A DNA stretch of 31,746 nucleotides from JBBQIY01 sp964618405 (GCA_964618405.1 CAZUAY010000005.1:1-31746); one strand, 5' to 3'; positions 1 to 8,313 are shown, counted from the stretch's first letter. The notes: generated by a model from the letters alone, not told the origin. Numbers and translations are program-made.

Positions 1-2
1 AT

Positions 3-146
3 GTCTTCGGCTTGCAAACCCATCGCCTATGCGAGTCAACGGAACGGGGATGCGCACGATATGGCCCCCTTTCGGTAGATTGGCTTGACAATTCGCCGCT
101 TCTCCTTGAAGATGATGGAAGTCGTCTGAATTTGGAGGCAAAATGA
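3..146 (+). CDS. 3' end of an unidentified protein, coupled to the TrpR-family gene
   Basis: A reading frame is open from the left edge for 47 codons and ends in TGA at 144-146, which overlaps the ATG of the next gene in an ATGA arrangement typical of translational coupling. The other two plus frames stop at 76-78 and near 88. The tail reads like ordinary protein (…YGPLSVDWLDN…RLNLEAK), and the Shine-Dalgarno GGAGG of the next gene lies inside its last codons. I do not recognise the family from this fragment. A 47-codon open frame can arise by chance, so the call rests mainly on the overlap. Confidence 0.42.
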   Translation, partial: VFGLQTHRLCESTERGCARYGPLSVDWLDNSPLLLEDDGSRLNLEAK

Positions 147-451
147 AGAGTAAAAAGAATGCACAAGTTGAAGAGAGTCTAAAAGAAGTCGCCGTGGCGC
201 TCTCAGAAATGGAATCACCCGACGAAATTCGTCGTTTTTTAAGCGAAATTTGTACGGATTCCGAGTGCCGAGACATTGCACTTCGATGGCACCTCATGAA
301 AATGCTCGCCGACGGAGTTCCACAACGAACGATTTCCAAGGAGTTGGGCCTCAGTCTTTGCAAAATAACGCGTGGCTCTAAATACATGAAAGATGAAACT
401 TCAATCTTTCGACGATTTGTGACCAAGGCGATGGGTGCTACAAGTCGCTAG
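143..451 (+). CDS. TrpR-family (Trp repressor / YerC-like) DNA-binding protein
   Basis: This 102-residue all-helical protein matches the Trp repressor superfamily in length and layout. The C-terminal half carries the helix-turn-helix: 'VPQRTISKELGLSLCKITRGSKYMK' aligns in pattern with the E. coli TrpR segment containing SQRELKNELG and ATITRGS. The N-terminal part is helical and would form the dimer core. GGAGG at 134-138 sits five bases before the ATG. Family members repress tryptophan biosynthesis or, in the YerC branch, unknown targets. No trp genes are adjacent, so the ligand and operon are not known here. The last codons (Ser-Arg-stop) are formed by the first unit of a 7-bp repeat array that continues past the gene. 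Confidence 0.85.
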   Translation: MKSKKNAQVEESLKEVAVALSEMESPDEIRRFLSEICTDSECRDIALRWHLMKMLADGVPQRTISKELGLSLCKITRGSKYMKDETSIFRRFVTKAMGATSR

Positions 452-459
452 TCGCTAGT
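443..459 (+). repeat. AGTCGCT heptamer array, overlapping the trpR-like stop codon
   Basis: Two full AGTCGCT units and a partial third (AGTG region) run from the last codons of the TrpR-family gene into the spacer. The TAG stop at 449-451 is supplied by the repeat. A T6 run at 461-466 follows; with the weak CTAG-TCG-CTAG fold it could act as a poor terminator, but the stem is only four base pairs. Confidence 0.8.
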
Positions 460-549
460 GTTTTTTCCACTCAGCGAACTCTTGAATGTTCCCTGATCGA
501 GTCATACCACTATTTGTGTTGTGTTTCAGTGTGAAACTAAGCCAGTAAA

Positions 550-570
550 ACTAGCGACTAGCTAGCGACT
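550..570 (-). repeat. Heptamer array in inverted orientation (ACTAGCG units)
   Basis: ACTAGCGACTAGCTAGCGACT is the reverse complement of the AGTCGCT family seen at 443-459. The first 13 bases are perfectly complementary to the end of that array, so the two arrays form an inverted repeat around about 90 bases of spacer. Three CTAG tetramers lie within 15 bases. Confidence 0.8.
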
Positions 571-577
571 AAAATCC

Positions 578-606
578 TTGATGATAAATCCCGTGAATGC
601 TACAAT
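578..606 (+). promoter_or_regulatory. Sigma70-type promoter for the DUF1015-deoC-yehS operon
   Basis: TTGATG at 578-583 and TACAAT at 601-606 are separated by 17 bases, a near-consensus spacing. It begins just after the inverted heptamer array and lies 28 bases before the start codon. The Shine-Dalgarno AAGGAG is at 621-626, eight bases before the ATG at 635. Confidence 0.6.
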
Positions 607-634
607 GGCCACAAGTTAGTAAGGAGTATTTTAA

Positions 635-1864
635 ATGATTATTTCACCTTTTCCTGCACTTCGGCCTAAGGCTGATCTTGCTCACCAGATTGCTTCGCTT
701 CCGTACGATGTGATGGACACCGCCGAAGCAGTTGCCATGGCTACTGGGAAACCAAAATCTTTCCTTCGCGTGGTTCGATCAGAAATTGATTTTCAAGCCG
801 ATATGGATCCACATGCCGATGCTGTTTACGCCAAGGCACGGGAGAACCTTGATACGCTAGTCTCCGAAGGTAGCTTGATCCGAGAGACGGCGTCTTCGCT
901 CTATATCTATCGTCAGACGATGGGGATGCATATCCAATCTGCTGTTGTCGCATGCTGTGAAATTGACGATTATGCCAACAACATTATCCTCAAGCACGAA
1001 AAGACGCGCAAGGACAAAGAAGACGACAGGACGCGTCATATTCTTGAAACCAATGCCAACACCGGGCAAGTTTTTCTGACCTACCGTGATGTGGCCACAA
1101 TCGACTGGCTCGTGACCTCGGAATGCACGGCTGCGCCGCTTTACAATTTTACGACAGAAGATGGAATTCAGCATACGGTTTGGAGGGTCGAGAAGGATTC
1201 TGCGCTCGCTCAGGCTTTCTGCACCGTGCCAAAGGCATATATTGCTGATGGACATCACCGTTCCGCCGCATCGTTCCGCGCTGGCACAGAACGTCGCAAG
1301 GCCGCGGGCGATTCCTACGACCGTTCCGCCGAGTACAATCGGTTTATGGTTTGTCTTTTTCCAGCTTCGCAGCTTAAAATTCTTCCTTACAACCGCTGCG
1401 TGAAGGATCTAAACGGACTCTCCAAAGCAGAGTTTTTGAAAGCGGTAGAAGCACGGTTCAAGGTTGAAGAGGTTGCCTCACCTGCGCTTGATAGCACCTG
1501 CTCCTGCGCGATGTACTTCGGCGGAAAATGGCGCAAGCTTTCGTGGACGTTGCCCGATTCTGTCGCAGCCGATCCTGTCTCGCAATTGGATGTCAGCCGC
1601 CTTCAAGAAGATTTGCTCGCGCGAATTCTCGGGGTTGGCGATCCGCGAACGGATTCACGGATTTTCTTCGTAGGCGGTATTCGTGGGAATGATGAACTCA
1701 TTAAAAACGTGGAAAGCGGCAAGGCCGCTGTTGCCTTCGCCATGTTCCCCACGACAATTGATCAGATGATGGCGATCGCTGATGCCGGTCAGACCATGCC
1801 ACCCAAAAGTACCTGGTTTGAGCCCAAGCTCCGCAGCGGTCTTCTCGTGCATACGCTCGATTAA
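635..1864 (+). CDS. DUF1015 family protein
   Basis: This 409-residue protein matches the DUF1015 family in length and motifs. The N-terminus 'PFPALRP…ASLPYDVMDTAEA' is the family signature, and the central 'AYIADGHHRSAAS' (about residue 203) resembles the DGxHR box of ParB/SerK-fold nucleotide-binding proteins. Frequent neighbours in other genomes are serine or phosphoserine metabolism genes, but none is adjacent here, so no reaction is assigned. It is soluble, with no signal peptide or membrane segment. AAGGAG lies eight bases before the ATG and a good promoter is just upstream. It is the first gene of a likely three-gene operon; deoC starts 33 bases after its stop. Confidence 0.88.
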   Translation: MIISPFPALRPKADLAHQIASLPYDVMDTAEAVAMATGKPKSFLRVVRSEIDFQADMDPHADAVYAKARENLDTLVSEGSLIRETASSLYIYRQTMGMHIQSAVVACCEIDDYANNIILKHEKTRKDKEDDRTRHILETNANTGQVFLTYRDVATIDWLVTSECTAAPLYNFTTEDGIQHTVWRVEKDSALAQAFCTVPKAYIADGHHRSAASFRAGTERRKAAGDSYDRSAEYNRFMVCLFPASQLKILPYNRCVKDLNGLSKAEFLKAVEARFKVEEVASPALDSTCSCAMYFGGKWRKLSWTLPDSVAADPVSQLDVSRLQEDLLARILGVGDPRTDSRIFFVGGIRGNDELIKNVESGKAAVAFAMFPTTIDQMMAIADAGQTMPPKSTWFEPKLRSGLLVHTLD

Positions 1865-1897
1865 ACTGTGACTGTTCATAACGGCGAAAACTTTTAA

Positions 1898-2575
1898 ATG
1901 AAAACTAACCTGACTCGAGCTGAAGTTGCAGCCATGATCGATCATACGGTGCTGGCTCCCACAAGCGCGCATGAGACGTTCAAGGACGCTTGCACCTTTG
2001 CTATTGCCAACCACTGTGCAAGCGTCTGTATTTGCCCATTTTTTGTGAAAGAATGTGCCCAACTCTTGAAGGGGAGTGGCGTCAAAACGTGTACCGTGAT
2101 CGGATTTCCGCATGGCATGAATTCAACCGCCGCGAAAGTTGCGGAAGCAAAGCTGGCGATCGCTGACGGCGCTGAAGAACTTGACATGGTCGTTAATATC
2201 TCGAAGGTCAAAGATCACGACTGGGACTACGTCAAAGCTGACATTGCAGCCGTGACCCAAGCCGTTCACGAAGCCGGATGCAAGGTGAAGGTCATTTTCG
2301 AAAATTGCTACCTTGATGACGACGAGAAGAAAAAACTTTGCCGCATCTGTTCCGATTTACGGTGTGACTGGGTCAAGACCTCTACAGGTTTCGGAACTGG
2401 CGGAGCCACGCTTGAGGATCTTGCGCTGATGAAAGCATCGATTGGTGAAGGCATTCAGATCAAAGCCGCAGGCGGCATTCGTACGCTGGAACAGCTTCTA
2501 GCCGCTCATGCCTCAGGTGCCACCCGCATCGGTTGTTCGCGCTCGGCGGATGTGCTTGCAGCGGTAAAGGAATGA
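1898..2575 (+). CDS. deoC: Deoxyribose-phosphate aldolase DeoC
   Basis: DeoC cleaves 2-deoxy-D-ribose 5-phosphate to glyceraldehyde 3-phosphate and acetaldehyde, the last step in salvage of deoxyribonucleosides as carbon source. It is a TIM-barrel class I aldolase. The Schiff-base lysine is K160 in 'WVKTSTGFG', the proton-relay lysine is K189 in 'KAAGGIRT', and the conserved aspartate is D96 in 'ELDMVVN'. At 225 residues it has the usual length of the short bacterial form. No clear Shine-Dalgarno precedes the ATG, so translation may depend on the upstream gene 33 bases away. No other deo genes are adjacent. Confidence 0.96.
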   Translation: MKTNLTRAEVAAMIDHTVLAPTSAHETFKDACTFAIANHCASVCICPFFVKECAQLLKGSGVKTCTVIGFPHGMNSTAAKVAEAKLAIADGAEELDMVVNISKVKDHDWDYVKADIAAVTQAVHEAGCKVKVIFENCYLDDDEKKKLCRICSDLRCDWVKTSTGFGTGGATLEDLALMKASIGEGIQIKAAGGIRTLEQLLAAHASGATRIGCSRSADVLAAVKE

Positions 2576-2587
2576 AAGAAAAAACAG

Positions 2588-3037
2588 ATGACCAATAACG
2601 ATACCTTACGACGATTACGTTATGCGCTAAATAAAGATGATTTGGCGATTGCACAGATCACCTCAAAATCCGGCCGGAGGACTTCGGTAGAGGAGGTCAT
2701 GGCTTGGCTTGAGCCCGAAGATAGCCCACATTATGTCGGCCTTTCAGACTCCGACCTGTGTAGCTTTCTCGATGGGTTGATCATTGAAAAACGCGGTCCG
2801 AATCCATCAGGTAATATTCCAGTACCCCTTCGATACTTGTCTAATAATGACATCTTGAAAAAACTTCGAATTGCTTATAACTTCAAGTCCGACGACATGC
2901 TCGCCGTATTCAAAAAAACAGAATTCGATATCTCAAGTGCTGAACTCGGCTCCTTTGCGCGTCATGCTGAACATCCCAAGTACGCCAAATGCCCTGAACA
3001 GGTGTTGCGCAAATTCATCAAAGGCCTCAGTCTTTGA
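2588..3037 (+). CDS. DUF1456 (YehS-like) protein
   Basis: This 149-residue protein has two tandem copies of the DUF1456 domain, as in E. coli YehS. Copy 1 is 'NDTLRRLRYALNKDD…FLDGLIIEKRG' (about residues 3-69) and copy 2 is 'NDILKKLRIAYNFKSDDML…LRKFIKGLSL' (about 86-149). The linker with EKRG and the 'KKLRIA' start of copy 2 match the E. coli protein closely. The biochemical role is unknown in any organism. It follows deoC by 12 bases and is likely co-transcribed. It ends 105 bases before the convergent rfaE2 stop; no clear terminator is visible between them. Confidence 0.9.
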   Translation: MTNNDTLRRLRYALNKDDLAIAQITSKSGRRTSVEEVMAWLEPEDSPHYVGLSDSDLCSFLDGLIIEKRGPNPSGNIPVPLRYLSNNDILKKLRIAYNFKSDDMLAVFKKTEFDISSAELGSFARHAEHPKYAKCPEQVLRKFIKGLSL

Positions 3038-3142
3038 CAGAAGGTGTTGCTCTTGCACCGCCCCGATTTTGCTAAGGCCGGCATCGTCCACGATCACGGA
3101 TCGCGACTACAGGACTACGCATAGACGTTGCGCTGACTGTTG

Positions 3143-3631
3143 CTACGCTTCCGTTCCATACGCCTTAACAATTTTCGCGATGATGTTGGAGGTGGAGAGA
3201 CCTTCGACCATGTCGGCGAGAACGACTTTTCCGCCGTTGGCTTCGACAATGTCGCGGCCACTGACGTAATGCGACCAATCTTTGCCTTTAACAAGGACGT
3301 CTGGAAGAATTTGTGCAATGAGTTCTTTAGGTTCTTCTTCATCGAAAATCACGACGTAATCGACAAAGCGAAGCGAGGCCATGAGGAGTGCGCGATCCGT
3401 TTCGCAGATGATCGGTCGTAGCGAGCCTTTGTTGCGTCTGACGGATGCATCAGAGTTTAGGCCGAGGCAAAGGGAATCACCTTGTCCACGCGCAAACTTG
3501 AGGTAGGTGATGTGGCCTGCATGCAGAATGTCAAAACAGCCATTCGTAAAGACGAGTTTTTTGCCTTGCAAGCGAAGCTTTGCTTGCTCGTCGCGCATTT
3601 CTGAAGCAGAAAGAATTTTACCGGAAAACAT
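3143..3631 (-). CDS. rfaE2: D-glycero-beta-D-manno-heptose 1-phosphate adenylyltransferase (stand-alone RfaE domain 2)
   Basis: The enzyme transfers AMP from ATP to heptose 1-phosphate to give ADP-heptose, the precursor of the lipopolysaccharide inner core. The 162-residue protein is a single cytidylyltransferase-like Rossmann domain. It shows the 'FTNGCFDILHAGH' start with the HxGH motif and 'VKGKDWSHYVSGRDIVEANGGKV' near the C-terminus. E. coli HldE carries this domain fused to a kinase; here it stands alone and no kinase partner is in the window. The frame is open further upstream, but the ATG at 3631 has GGAG eight bases before it and matches the family start. It is the last gene of the minus-strand operon, 67 bases after tsaC. 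Confidence 0.92.
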   Translation of the reverse strand: MFSGKILSASEMRDEQAKLRLQGKKLVFTNGCFDILHAGHITYLKFARGQGDSLCLGLNSDASVRRNKGSLRPIICETDRALLMASLRFVDYVVIFDEEEPKELIAQILPDVLVKGKDWSHYVSGRDIVEANGGKVVLADMVEGLSTSNIIAKIVKAYGTEA

Positions 3632-3698
3632 GGGTTTCTCCAAAAGGGGATGGGGTGAGGGGCCGGAAGGATTATGACAAAGCTCGCGACAACGTTTT

Positions 3699-4292
3699 TT
3701 AGCTTCCAACACATGCGACAATGTCTGCTTCGGAGATATCTCCGATGCGATAATACTGGATGCTTGTATCGGTAATGCGAACGACGGTGCTGGCGATGCC
3801 GCCTTTGACTCTGCCACCATCGACGAGGATGTCGGCATCGGGGATGGCGGCAACGGCCCTATCGGCATCAAGCGCTGGAGGTTCGCCGCTGGTGTTGGCA
3901 CTGGTACACCGGATCATGCCGCCAGCCGCTAGACAGATGGCGCAGGCGGTTTCGTCATCGGGAACACGAACCCCTTCAGTTCCACCATCAGAACGGTCTA
4001 GCACAAGGGTTAATGCACCGGGCCAGAACTGCGTTGCGGCCTTTCTGGCACGAGCCGGAAAAATCATTCCGGACTCGGCTATCGCATCAACGCTTCCAGC
4101 GAGCAGTTGGGTTGGCTTGGTGGGATCACGTCCCTTCATCGAAACAATTCGATGCAAGGCATCAGGGCGATTGATATGCGCCGCAATACCATAGACGGTA
4201 TCCGTCGGCAGGAGAATAATGCCACCTTCTTGAAGGCAGATTGAAATGGCTACGATTTCTTCTGGTTTTAACGGAGCTTTAAATTTTTTCAT
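3699..4292 (-). CDS. tsaC: Threonylcarbamoyl-AMP synthase (TsaC/YrdC/Sua5 family)
   Basis: TsaC makes L-threonylcarbamoyl-AMP from threonine, bicarbonate and ATP for the universal t6A37 tRNA modification. The protein has the YrdC fold signature: 'GGIILLPTDTVYGIAAH' near residue 24, 'KGRDPTKPTQLL', 'FWPGALTLVL', 'GVRVPDDE' and 'CTSANTSGEPPA'. At 197 residues it is the short TsaC form without the Sua5 C-terminal domain. The start is placed at 4292, 13 bases after the purE stop; the frame continues upstream inside purE, but that part does not resemble the family. It sits between purE and rfaE2 in a mixed housekeeping operon. Confidence 0.93.
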   Translation of the reverse strand: MKKFKAPLKPEEIVAISICLQEGGIILLPTDTVYGIAAHINRPDALHRIVSMKGRDPTKPTQLLAGSVDAIAESGMIFPARARKAATQFWPGALTLVLDRSDGGTEGVRVPDDETACAICLAAGGMIRCTSANTSGEPPALDADRAVAAIPDADILVDGGRVKGGIASTVVRITDTSIQYYRIGDISEADIVACVGS

Positions 4293-4305
4293 TCGCAGTC
4301 CGGTA

Positions 4306-4809
4306 CTAGCCGAGCTGAGTTTGGATGCGTTCGTTGGCTTGGATGACTTTGTTCCGCAAGGCTTGTTTGTAGACAACAAGTGAAGCGGCGACTTTTTCGT
4401 CGGACGTGCCAATGATCTGGGCAGCGAGGACACCGGCGTTTGTTCCGCCAGCGGAGCCGAGTGCAACGGTAGCGACAGGGATGCCAGCCGGCATTTGCAC
4501 CGTAGCGAGGAGTGCGTCGATGCCGTTGATGGCACCGCCCTGAACGGGAATTCCGATTACCGGAAGAATGGTGTGTGCGGCAAGCACACCGCCGAGATGG
4601 GCTGCGCCGCCAGCGGCAGCAATGAGTACGCGAAGTCCGCGGTCGCGAGCGGTTGAGGCGTAGTCAAAAGCGAGGTCTGGTGAACGATGTGCGGAGATCA
4701 CGCGCACTTCGTGTTCAATGCCCAGCTCGTTCAAGATTTCGTGTGCTTTGCTAATGAGAGGCCAGTCTGAGTCACTGCCCATGACAATGCCGACAAGAGG
4801 TTTTGACAT
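4306..4809 (-). CDS. purE: N5-carboxyaminoimidazole ribonucleotide mutase, class I PurE
   Basis: PurE converts N5-CAIR to CAIR in purine biosynthesis. The 167-residue protein carries 'VGIVMGSDSDWP' at the N-terminus, 'VISAHRSPD' with the catalytic histidine, 'AAAGGAAHLGGVLAAHT' and 'GIPVQGG…G.D.LLATVQMPAGIPVATV', all class I hallmarks. No purK is visible in the window, so the source of N5-CAIR must be encoded elsewhere. It starts six bases after the purD stop, so the two purine genes are tightly coupled. Confidence 0.97.
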   Translation of the reverse strand: MSKPLVGIVMGSDSDWPLISKAHEILNELGIEHEVRVISAHRSPDLAFDYASTARDRGLRVLIAAAGGAAHLGGVLAAHTILPVIGIPVQGGAINGIDALLATVQMPAGIPVATVALGSAGGTNAGVLAAQIIGTSDEKVAASLVVYKQALRNKVIQANERIQTQLG

Positions 4810-4815
4810 GTTGAT

Positions 4816-6093
4816 TTACCCTTCTTTTTTGAGTGCTCGATAGGCGATGTCGGTGCGATAGCCAGCACCGTTGAATTTGATTTTGAGGATAGCCTGATAG
4901 GCACGTGCGACCGTCTCGTCGAGCGATTCACCGGTGGCGGTCACGCCTAACACACGACCACCTGCGGTTACAACTTTGTCGTTCGTCAATTTCGTTCCAC
5001 CATGAAAAACTTGGACGTTTTCAATTTTAGCAGCGTCATCAAGTCCTTCGATGGGGGTTCCTTTTTCGTATTTGCCAGGATAGCCACCGGCTGCCATAAC
5101 GACGCAGACGCAGGCATCGCTGCTCCAGCGAATCTCGCAGGAGGCTAGCGTTCCATTGATACAAGCTTCCATCGCTTCGATTAGCGACGACTCCAAACGC
5201 GGAAGAATGGATTGCGTTTCGGGATCGCCAAAGCGACAGTTAAATTCGAGAACGCGCGGTCCGTTTTTTGTCAACATGAGTCCAGCGTAGAGAATGCCTT
5301 TGTAGACGATGCCCCGTGCTTTGAGTTCGGCAATGACAGGTTTGAACACTTGAGCCTTGACGACGGCCAGCATGTCCTGTGTGATGCAAGGTGCCGGCGA
5401 ATACGACCCCATACCACCCGTGTTTGGGCCTTGGTCATCGTTGAGCAACCTTTTATGATCCTGCGCTGAGGCAAGCGGAACAATCGTATCCCCATCGACG
5501 AATGCGAGGATGGAGGCTTCTTCTCCGACAAGGAATTCTTCAACAAGCATTTCCGTTCCTGCGTCGCCGAATACACGATCGACGAGGATCGTCTTGATCG
5601 CCGATTCGACTTCTTGTTCGTTCATGCAGACTAAAACCCCTTTGCCAGCGGCAAGGCCATTGGCCTTGAGCACAACAGGAATTCCGAATGTGGCAATGGC
5701 CTGTCTCGCTTCTGCCACGGTGTGGACTATCGAGCAGCGTGCGGTCGGCACTTGAGCGGCGTTCATGATTTCCTTGGCGAACTTCTTGCTGCCTTCCATC
5801 TGGGCTGCGGCTTTGGAAGGACCGAACGCACGAATGCCGATAGCAGTGAGCTCATCGACGAGACCAAGACAGAGCGGCATTTCTGGCCCGACGATGACGA
5901 GATCGGGCTTGTTTTGAGATGCCCACGAGACCATGCCTGCACTATCTTCTGCGTTGATGGCGATGTTCTTGCCCAATAAAGCGGTACCCGCATTACCCGG
6001 CGCAGAGAAAATTTCTGCGTGAGGATTATCCTTATGAACTTTCCATGCGATTGCGTGCTCTCGTCCGCCATTTCCAATGATTAGTATCTTCAT
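4816..6093 (-). CDS. purD: Phosphoribosylamine-glycine ligase (GAR synthetase)
   Basis: PurD joins glycine to phosphoribosylamine using ATP, the second step of purine biosynthesis. The 425-residue ATP-grasp protein has the usual full length. Visible motifs are 'MKILIIGNGGREHA' at the N-terminus, 'GPEMPL' for the substrate pocket, 'PVVLKANGLAAGKGV' in the ATP-grasp, 'QDHKR…DQGPNTGGMGSYSPAP' (the PurD signature) and 'NCRFGDPETQ' for metal binding. Its ATG overlaps the pcnB stop by four bases (ATGA), indicating translational coupling, and purE follows six bases after its own stop. Confidence 0.97.
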   Translation of the reverse strand: MKILIIGNGGREHAIAWKVHKDNPHAEIFSAPGNAGTALLGKNIAINAEDSAGMVSWASQNKPDLVIVGPEMPLCLGLVDELTAIGIRAFGPSKAAAQMEGSKKFAKEIMNAAQVPTARCSIVHTVAEARQAIATFGIPVVLKANGLAAGKGVLVCMNEQEVESAIKTILVDRVFGDAGTEMLVEEFLVGEEASILAFVDGDTIVPLASAQDHKRLLNDDQGPNTGGMGSYSPAPCITQDMLAVVKAQVFKPVIAELKARGIVYKGILYAGLMLTKNGPRVLEFNCRFGDPETQSILPRLESSLIEAMEACINGTLASCEIRWSSDACVCVVMAAGGYPGKYEKGTPIEGLDDAAKIENVQVFHGGTKLTNDKVVTAGGRVLGVTATGESLDETVARAYQAILKIKFNGAGYRTDIAYRALKKEG

Positions 6094-7538
6094 ATCTCGG
6101 CTTGCTGTTTTGTTTCGTTGCTGAGTTCAGTCTTTTCCGTCGGTGCACTCGCGTCGTTCTTGTTGCGGCGATTGCGATTCCGGCGGTGACTGTGCTTCTT
6201 AGGAGGGAACAAGCTGTCGCGTTGTTCGTCCTCGGACTCGAATGTTTCGGGCGATGGTGTGGCAGAGTCTGAACTGTGCCTCCGGGGGCGGTATTCGACA
6301 ACAAAGTCATCGAATGCCTTTTCCCATGATTCTATCACACTTACGGCTGTTCTGTCATCGCGTGCTTCTGCACAGATCCTCCAGAAAACCATGGCCGTGT
6401 GAAACCAGCCTTGTCGGAAGAAGCGATTTCGTTTGATCGTGTGGCTTTTATAGTAGGAGAGCGATTCAAGAATGCTGATGGTATCTTGACACATAAAGCG
6501 TGGAATTCGCCATGAAGGGGTAGAGAAGGGGAGAACCAAAATTTCATTGACGAGCTTTTCGGCGATGCTTAACGCGTCGACGCGTCCAGTGGCTGATTCG
6601 TCTAGGCAGCGTTTAAGATAAAGCGGTGCGAGCAGGACGGCGAGTCGCAGAGGCGATTCGAGAATGGCGTAGGGAGAACCTTTGATTGCCCCATCTACGT
6701 GCGGCGTGGTTGCATCCAGAGCAGCCAAAAAATCCCACAGATCTGATTTCTTTTTCCCCGATTGATCGACGTATTGATCGAGCTGAGGCAGGAGTGCATG
6801 CATCAATTTCGTATTCCAGAGCCGGCGAAACGCCTCTTCTGATTTGTTGTAGGTAAAAAGCCGGATGAGCTCTTCGAAAAGGCGAGGTTTAGACGCTTGT
6901 ACAATTTCATCTGCATGCTTTGCAATGGCTTTGGTGCTATCGGAGTGTATGGTGAAATCTAAACGAGCCGACAGGCGAACTGCACGCAACATTCTGACGG
7001 GATCTTCGCGAAAGCGGATGTTGGGATCTCCGATGCAACGGAGCGTTTTTTTAGTGATGTCGCGAAGACCACCTGTGTAGTCGATAATTTTCGAAGAGGT
7101 AACATCGTAGAACAGCGCATTGACGGTGAAGTCACGTCTTTGGGCATCTTCTTCGGGTGTCCCAAAAAGATTGTCTGCCTCTTGGTAAAGTCCGCCAAGA
7201 GCGGCGGTATCGGCGGCTTCCATGTCTTCTGATTCGGGACAGCGACGGAAGGTGGCCGTTTCAATCTGCTTGTCTCCGAAACGGATCAGGGCAAGACGAA
7301 AACGCCGGCCGATGAGAAATGAGTTTCGAAAGACTGCCTTAATCTGCCGAGGGCTGGCACTGGTGGCAATGTCGAAATCTTTGGGTTTCTTACCCAACAG
7401 AAGATCTCGGACGCTGCCGCCGACAAGGTAGGCGACGTAGCCTGACTTATTGAGACGGCGTAGTACCGACACGGCGTCGGGATCAATATCTTTGCTTGCA
7501 AGTTTGGGTTCTGGTTGTTTGCGGAGAAGGAATGACAT
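6090..7538 (-). CDS. pcnB: Poly(A) polymerase / CCA-adding family nucleotidyltransferase (PcnB type)
   Basis: This class II polymerase-beta-like enzyme probably adds 3' poly(A) to RNA. The catalytic head shows 'YLVGGSVRDLLLGKKPKDFDIATSASP' with the DxD pair, then 'RRDFTVNALFYD' and 'FREDPVRMLRAVRLSARLDF'. 'IGRRFRLALIRFG…IETATFR' resembles E. coli PcnB better than CCA transferases, and the C-terminal tail (from about residue 420) is rich in Arg, Lys, Ser and Glu, as in PcnB. Without a tree, a CCA-adding role cannot be excluded. The ATG at 7538 lacks a clear Shine-Dalgarno and lies 10 bases after the glycosyltransferase stop. It overlaps purD by four bases. Confidence 0.88.
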   Translation of the reverse strand: MSFLLRKQPEPKLASKDIDPDAVSVLRRLNKSGYVAYLVGGSVRDLLLGKKPKDFDIATSASPRQIKAVFRNSFLIGRRFRLALIRFGDKQIETATFRRCPESEDMEAADTAALGGLYQEADNLFGTPEEDAQRRDFTVNALFYDVTSSKIIDYTGGLRDITKKTLRCIGDPNIRFREDPVRMLRAVRLSARLDFTIHSDSTKAIAKHADEIVQASKPRLFEELIRLFTYNKSEEAFRRLWNTKLMHALLPQLDQYVDQSGKKKSDLWDFLAALDATTPHVDGAIKGSPYAILESPLRLAVLLAPLYLKRCLDESATGRVDALSIAEKLVNEILVLPFSTPSWRIPRFMCQDTISILESLSYYKSHTIKRNRFFRQGWFHTAMVFWRICAEARDDRTAVSVIESWEKAFDDFVVEYRPRRHSSDSATPSPETFESEDEQRDSLFPPKKHSHRRNRNRRNKNDASAPTEKTELSNETKQQAEI

Positions 7539-7548
7539 GTGGGGAGTG

Positions 7549-8313
7549 TTAGATGTCCGTTGAGGGCAGGGTGGACAAAAATTTATTTTTACGTTTCAGC
7601 TTCAGGCGCTGTTGCCGAAAGTGCCTGAGCATTTTTACAAATTTTAAGGTATCGCGTACGGGGCGGATATGGCTCTTTTCATCGCCGTAGATCGTTGAAA
7701 CCGGAATCTCCGTGATGCTGTACCCAGTGATCCCAAGTTGGAGGAGGATTTCTGACTCGGCGGAAAATCCTCCTGATGTGCAGTGGAGCGCAACGGGGAT
7801 GGCCTTTTTCGAGATCAAGCGGAATCCGCATTGGGTGTCCGAAACTCGGTGGCCGATTTGGCGACTGAGCAGCCAACTCATGAAGCGGTTTGTCTGTCGT
7901 CGAATAAAAGGCATATCTTTTGTATTCGACATGCGAGTTCCGATGATCAGGTCGGCTTGTGTCAGCGCGAATGCATCAATAAATCGTGATATTTCGGTGG
8001 GTAGATGCTGGCCGTCACCGTCGATCATCACCACGGCATCATAGCCAAGGTCGAGCGCATGTTGAAGCCCCACGTCCACCGAGTATCCCTTGCCGCGGTT
8101 TACATCGTGGCGGAGGACGCGAGCACCTGCTGCGCGAGCGATTGCTGAAGTCTCATCTTTTGAGCCATCATCAACCACGAGTATGTCGTACCCCAGCGCA
8201 ATGGCACTCTTGACAACGGAGCCGATGTGATTCTCTTCCTGATAACAAGGAATCAACACCATAACTTTTGGTGCTGGTCCTGATTGTGTCGACTTCAAAC
8301 TATTGTCTGACAT
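7549..8313 (-). CDS. Family 2 glycosyltransferase, polyprenyl-phosphate mannosyl/glucosyltransferase-like
   Basis: This cytoplasmic GT-A enzyme resembles dolichol-phosphate mannose synthases without membrane segments. It shows 'MVLIPCYQEENHIGSVV' at the N-terminus, 'LVVDDGSKDET', the metal-binding 'MIDGDGQHLP' and 'DTQCGFRLISKKA' with the acceptor-loop 'GFSAESEILLQL'. The likely product is a lipid-linked sugar for cell-envelope glycans, but the sugar and lipid cannot be read from sequence. I chose the ATG at 8313. A TTG at 8328 would add five residues, but an AAGGA directly abuts it, which is too close to work well. It is the first gene of a six-gene minus operon that ends in rfaE2. Confidence 0.87.
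   Translation of the reverse strand: MSDNSLKSTQSGPAPKVMVLIPCYQEENHIGSVVKSAIALGYDILVVDDGSKDETSAIARAAGARVLRHDVNRGKGYSVDVGLQHALDLGYDAVVMIDGDGQHLPTEISRFIDAFALTQADLIIGTRMSNTKDMPFIRRQTNRFMSWLLSRQIGHRVSDTQCGFRLISKKAIPVALHCTSGGFSAESEILLQLGITGYSITEIPVSTIYGDEKSHIRPVRDTLKFVKMLRHFRQQRLKLKRKNKFLSTLPSTDI

Noticed and set aside
443..570. CTAG-rich arrays as Trp-repressor operators
   Set aside because: The classical operator has two CTAG cores eight bases apart in a palindrome; here spacing is 7 or 11, and the same heptamers occur beside unrelated genes.
3632..3901. N-terminal extension of the rfaE2 frame
   Set aside because: The upstream part overlaps tsaC in another frame, is Pro/Ser-rich, and the ATG at 3631 has a good ribosome site and fits the family start.
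4293..4535. N-terminal extension of the tsaC frame
   Set aside because: It lies inside purE and does not resemble the YrdC family; the ATG at 4292 matches the expected start.
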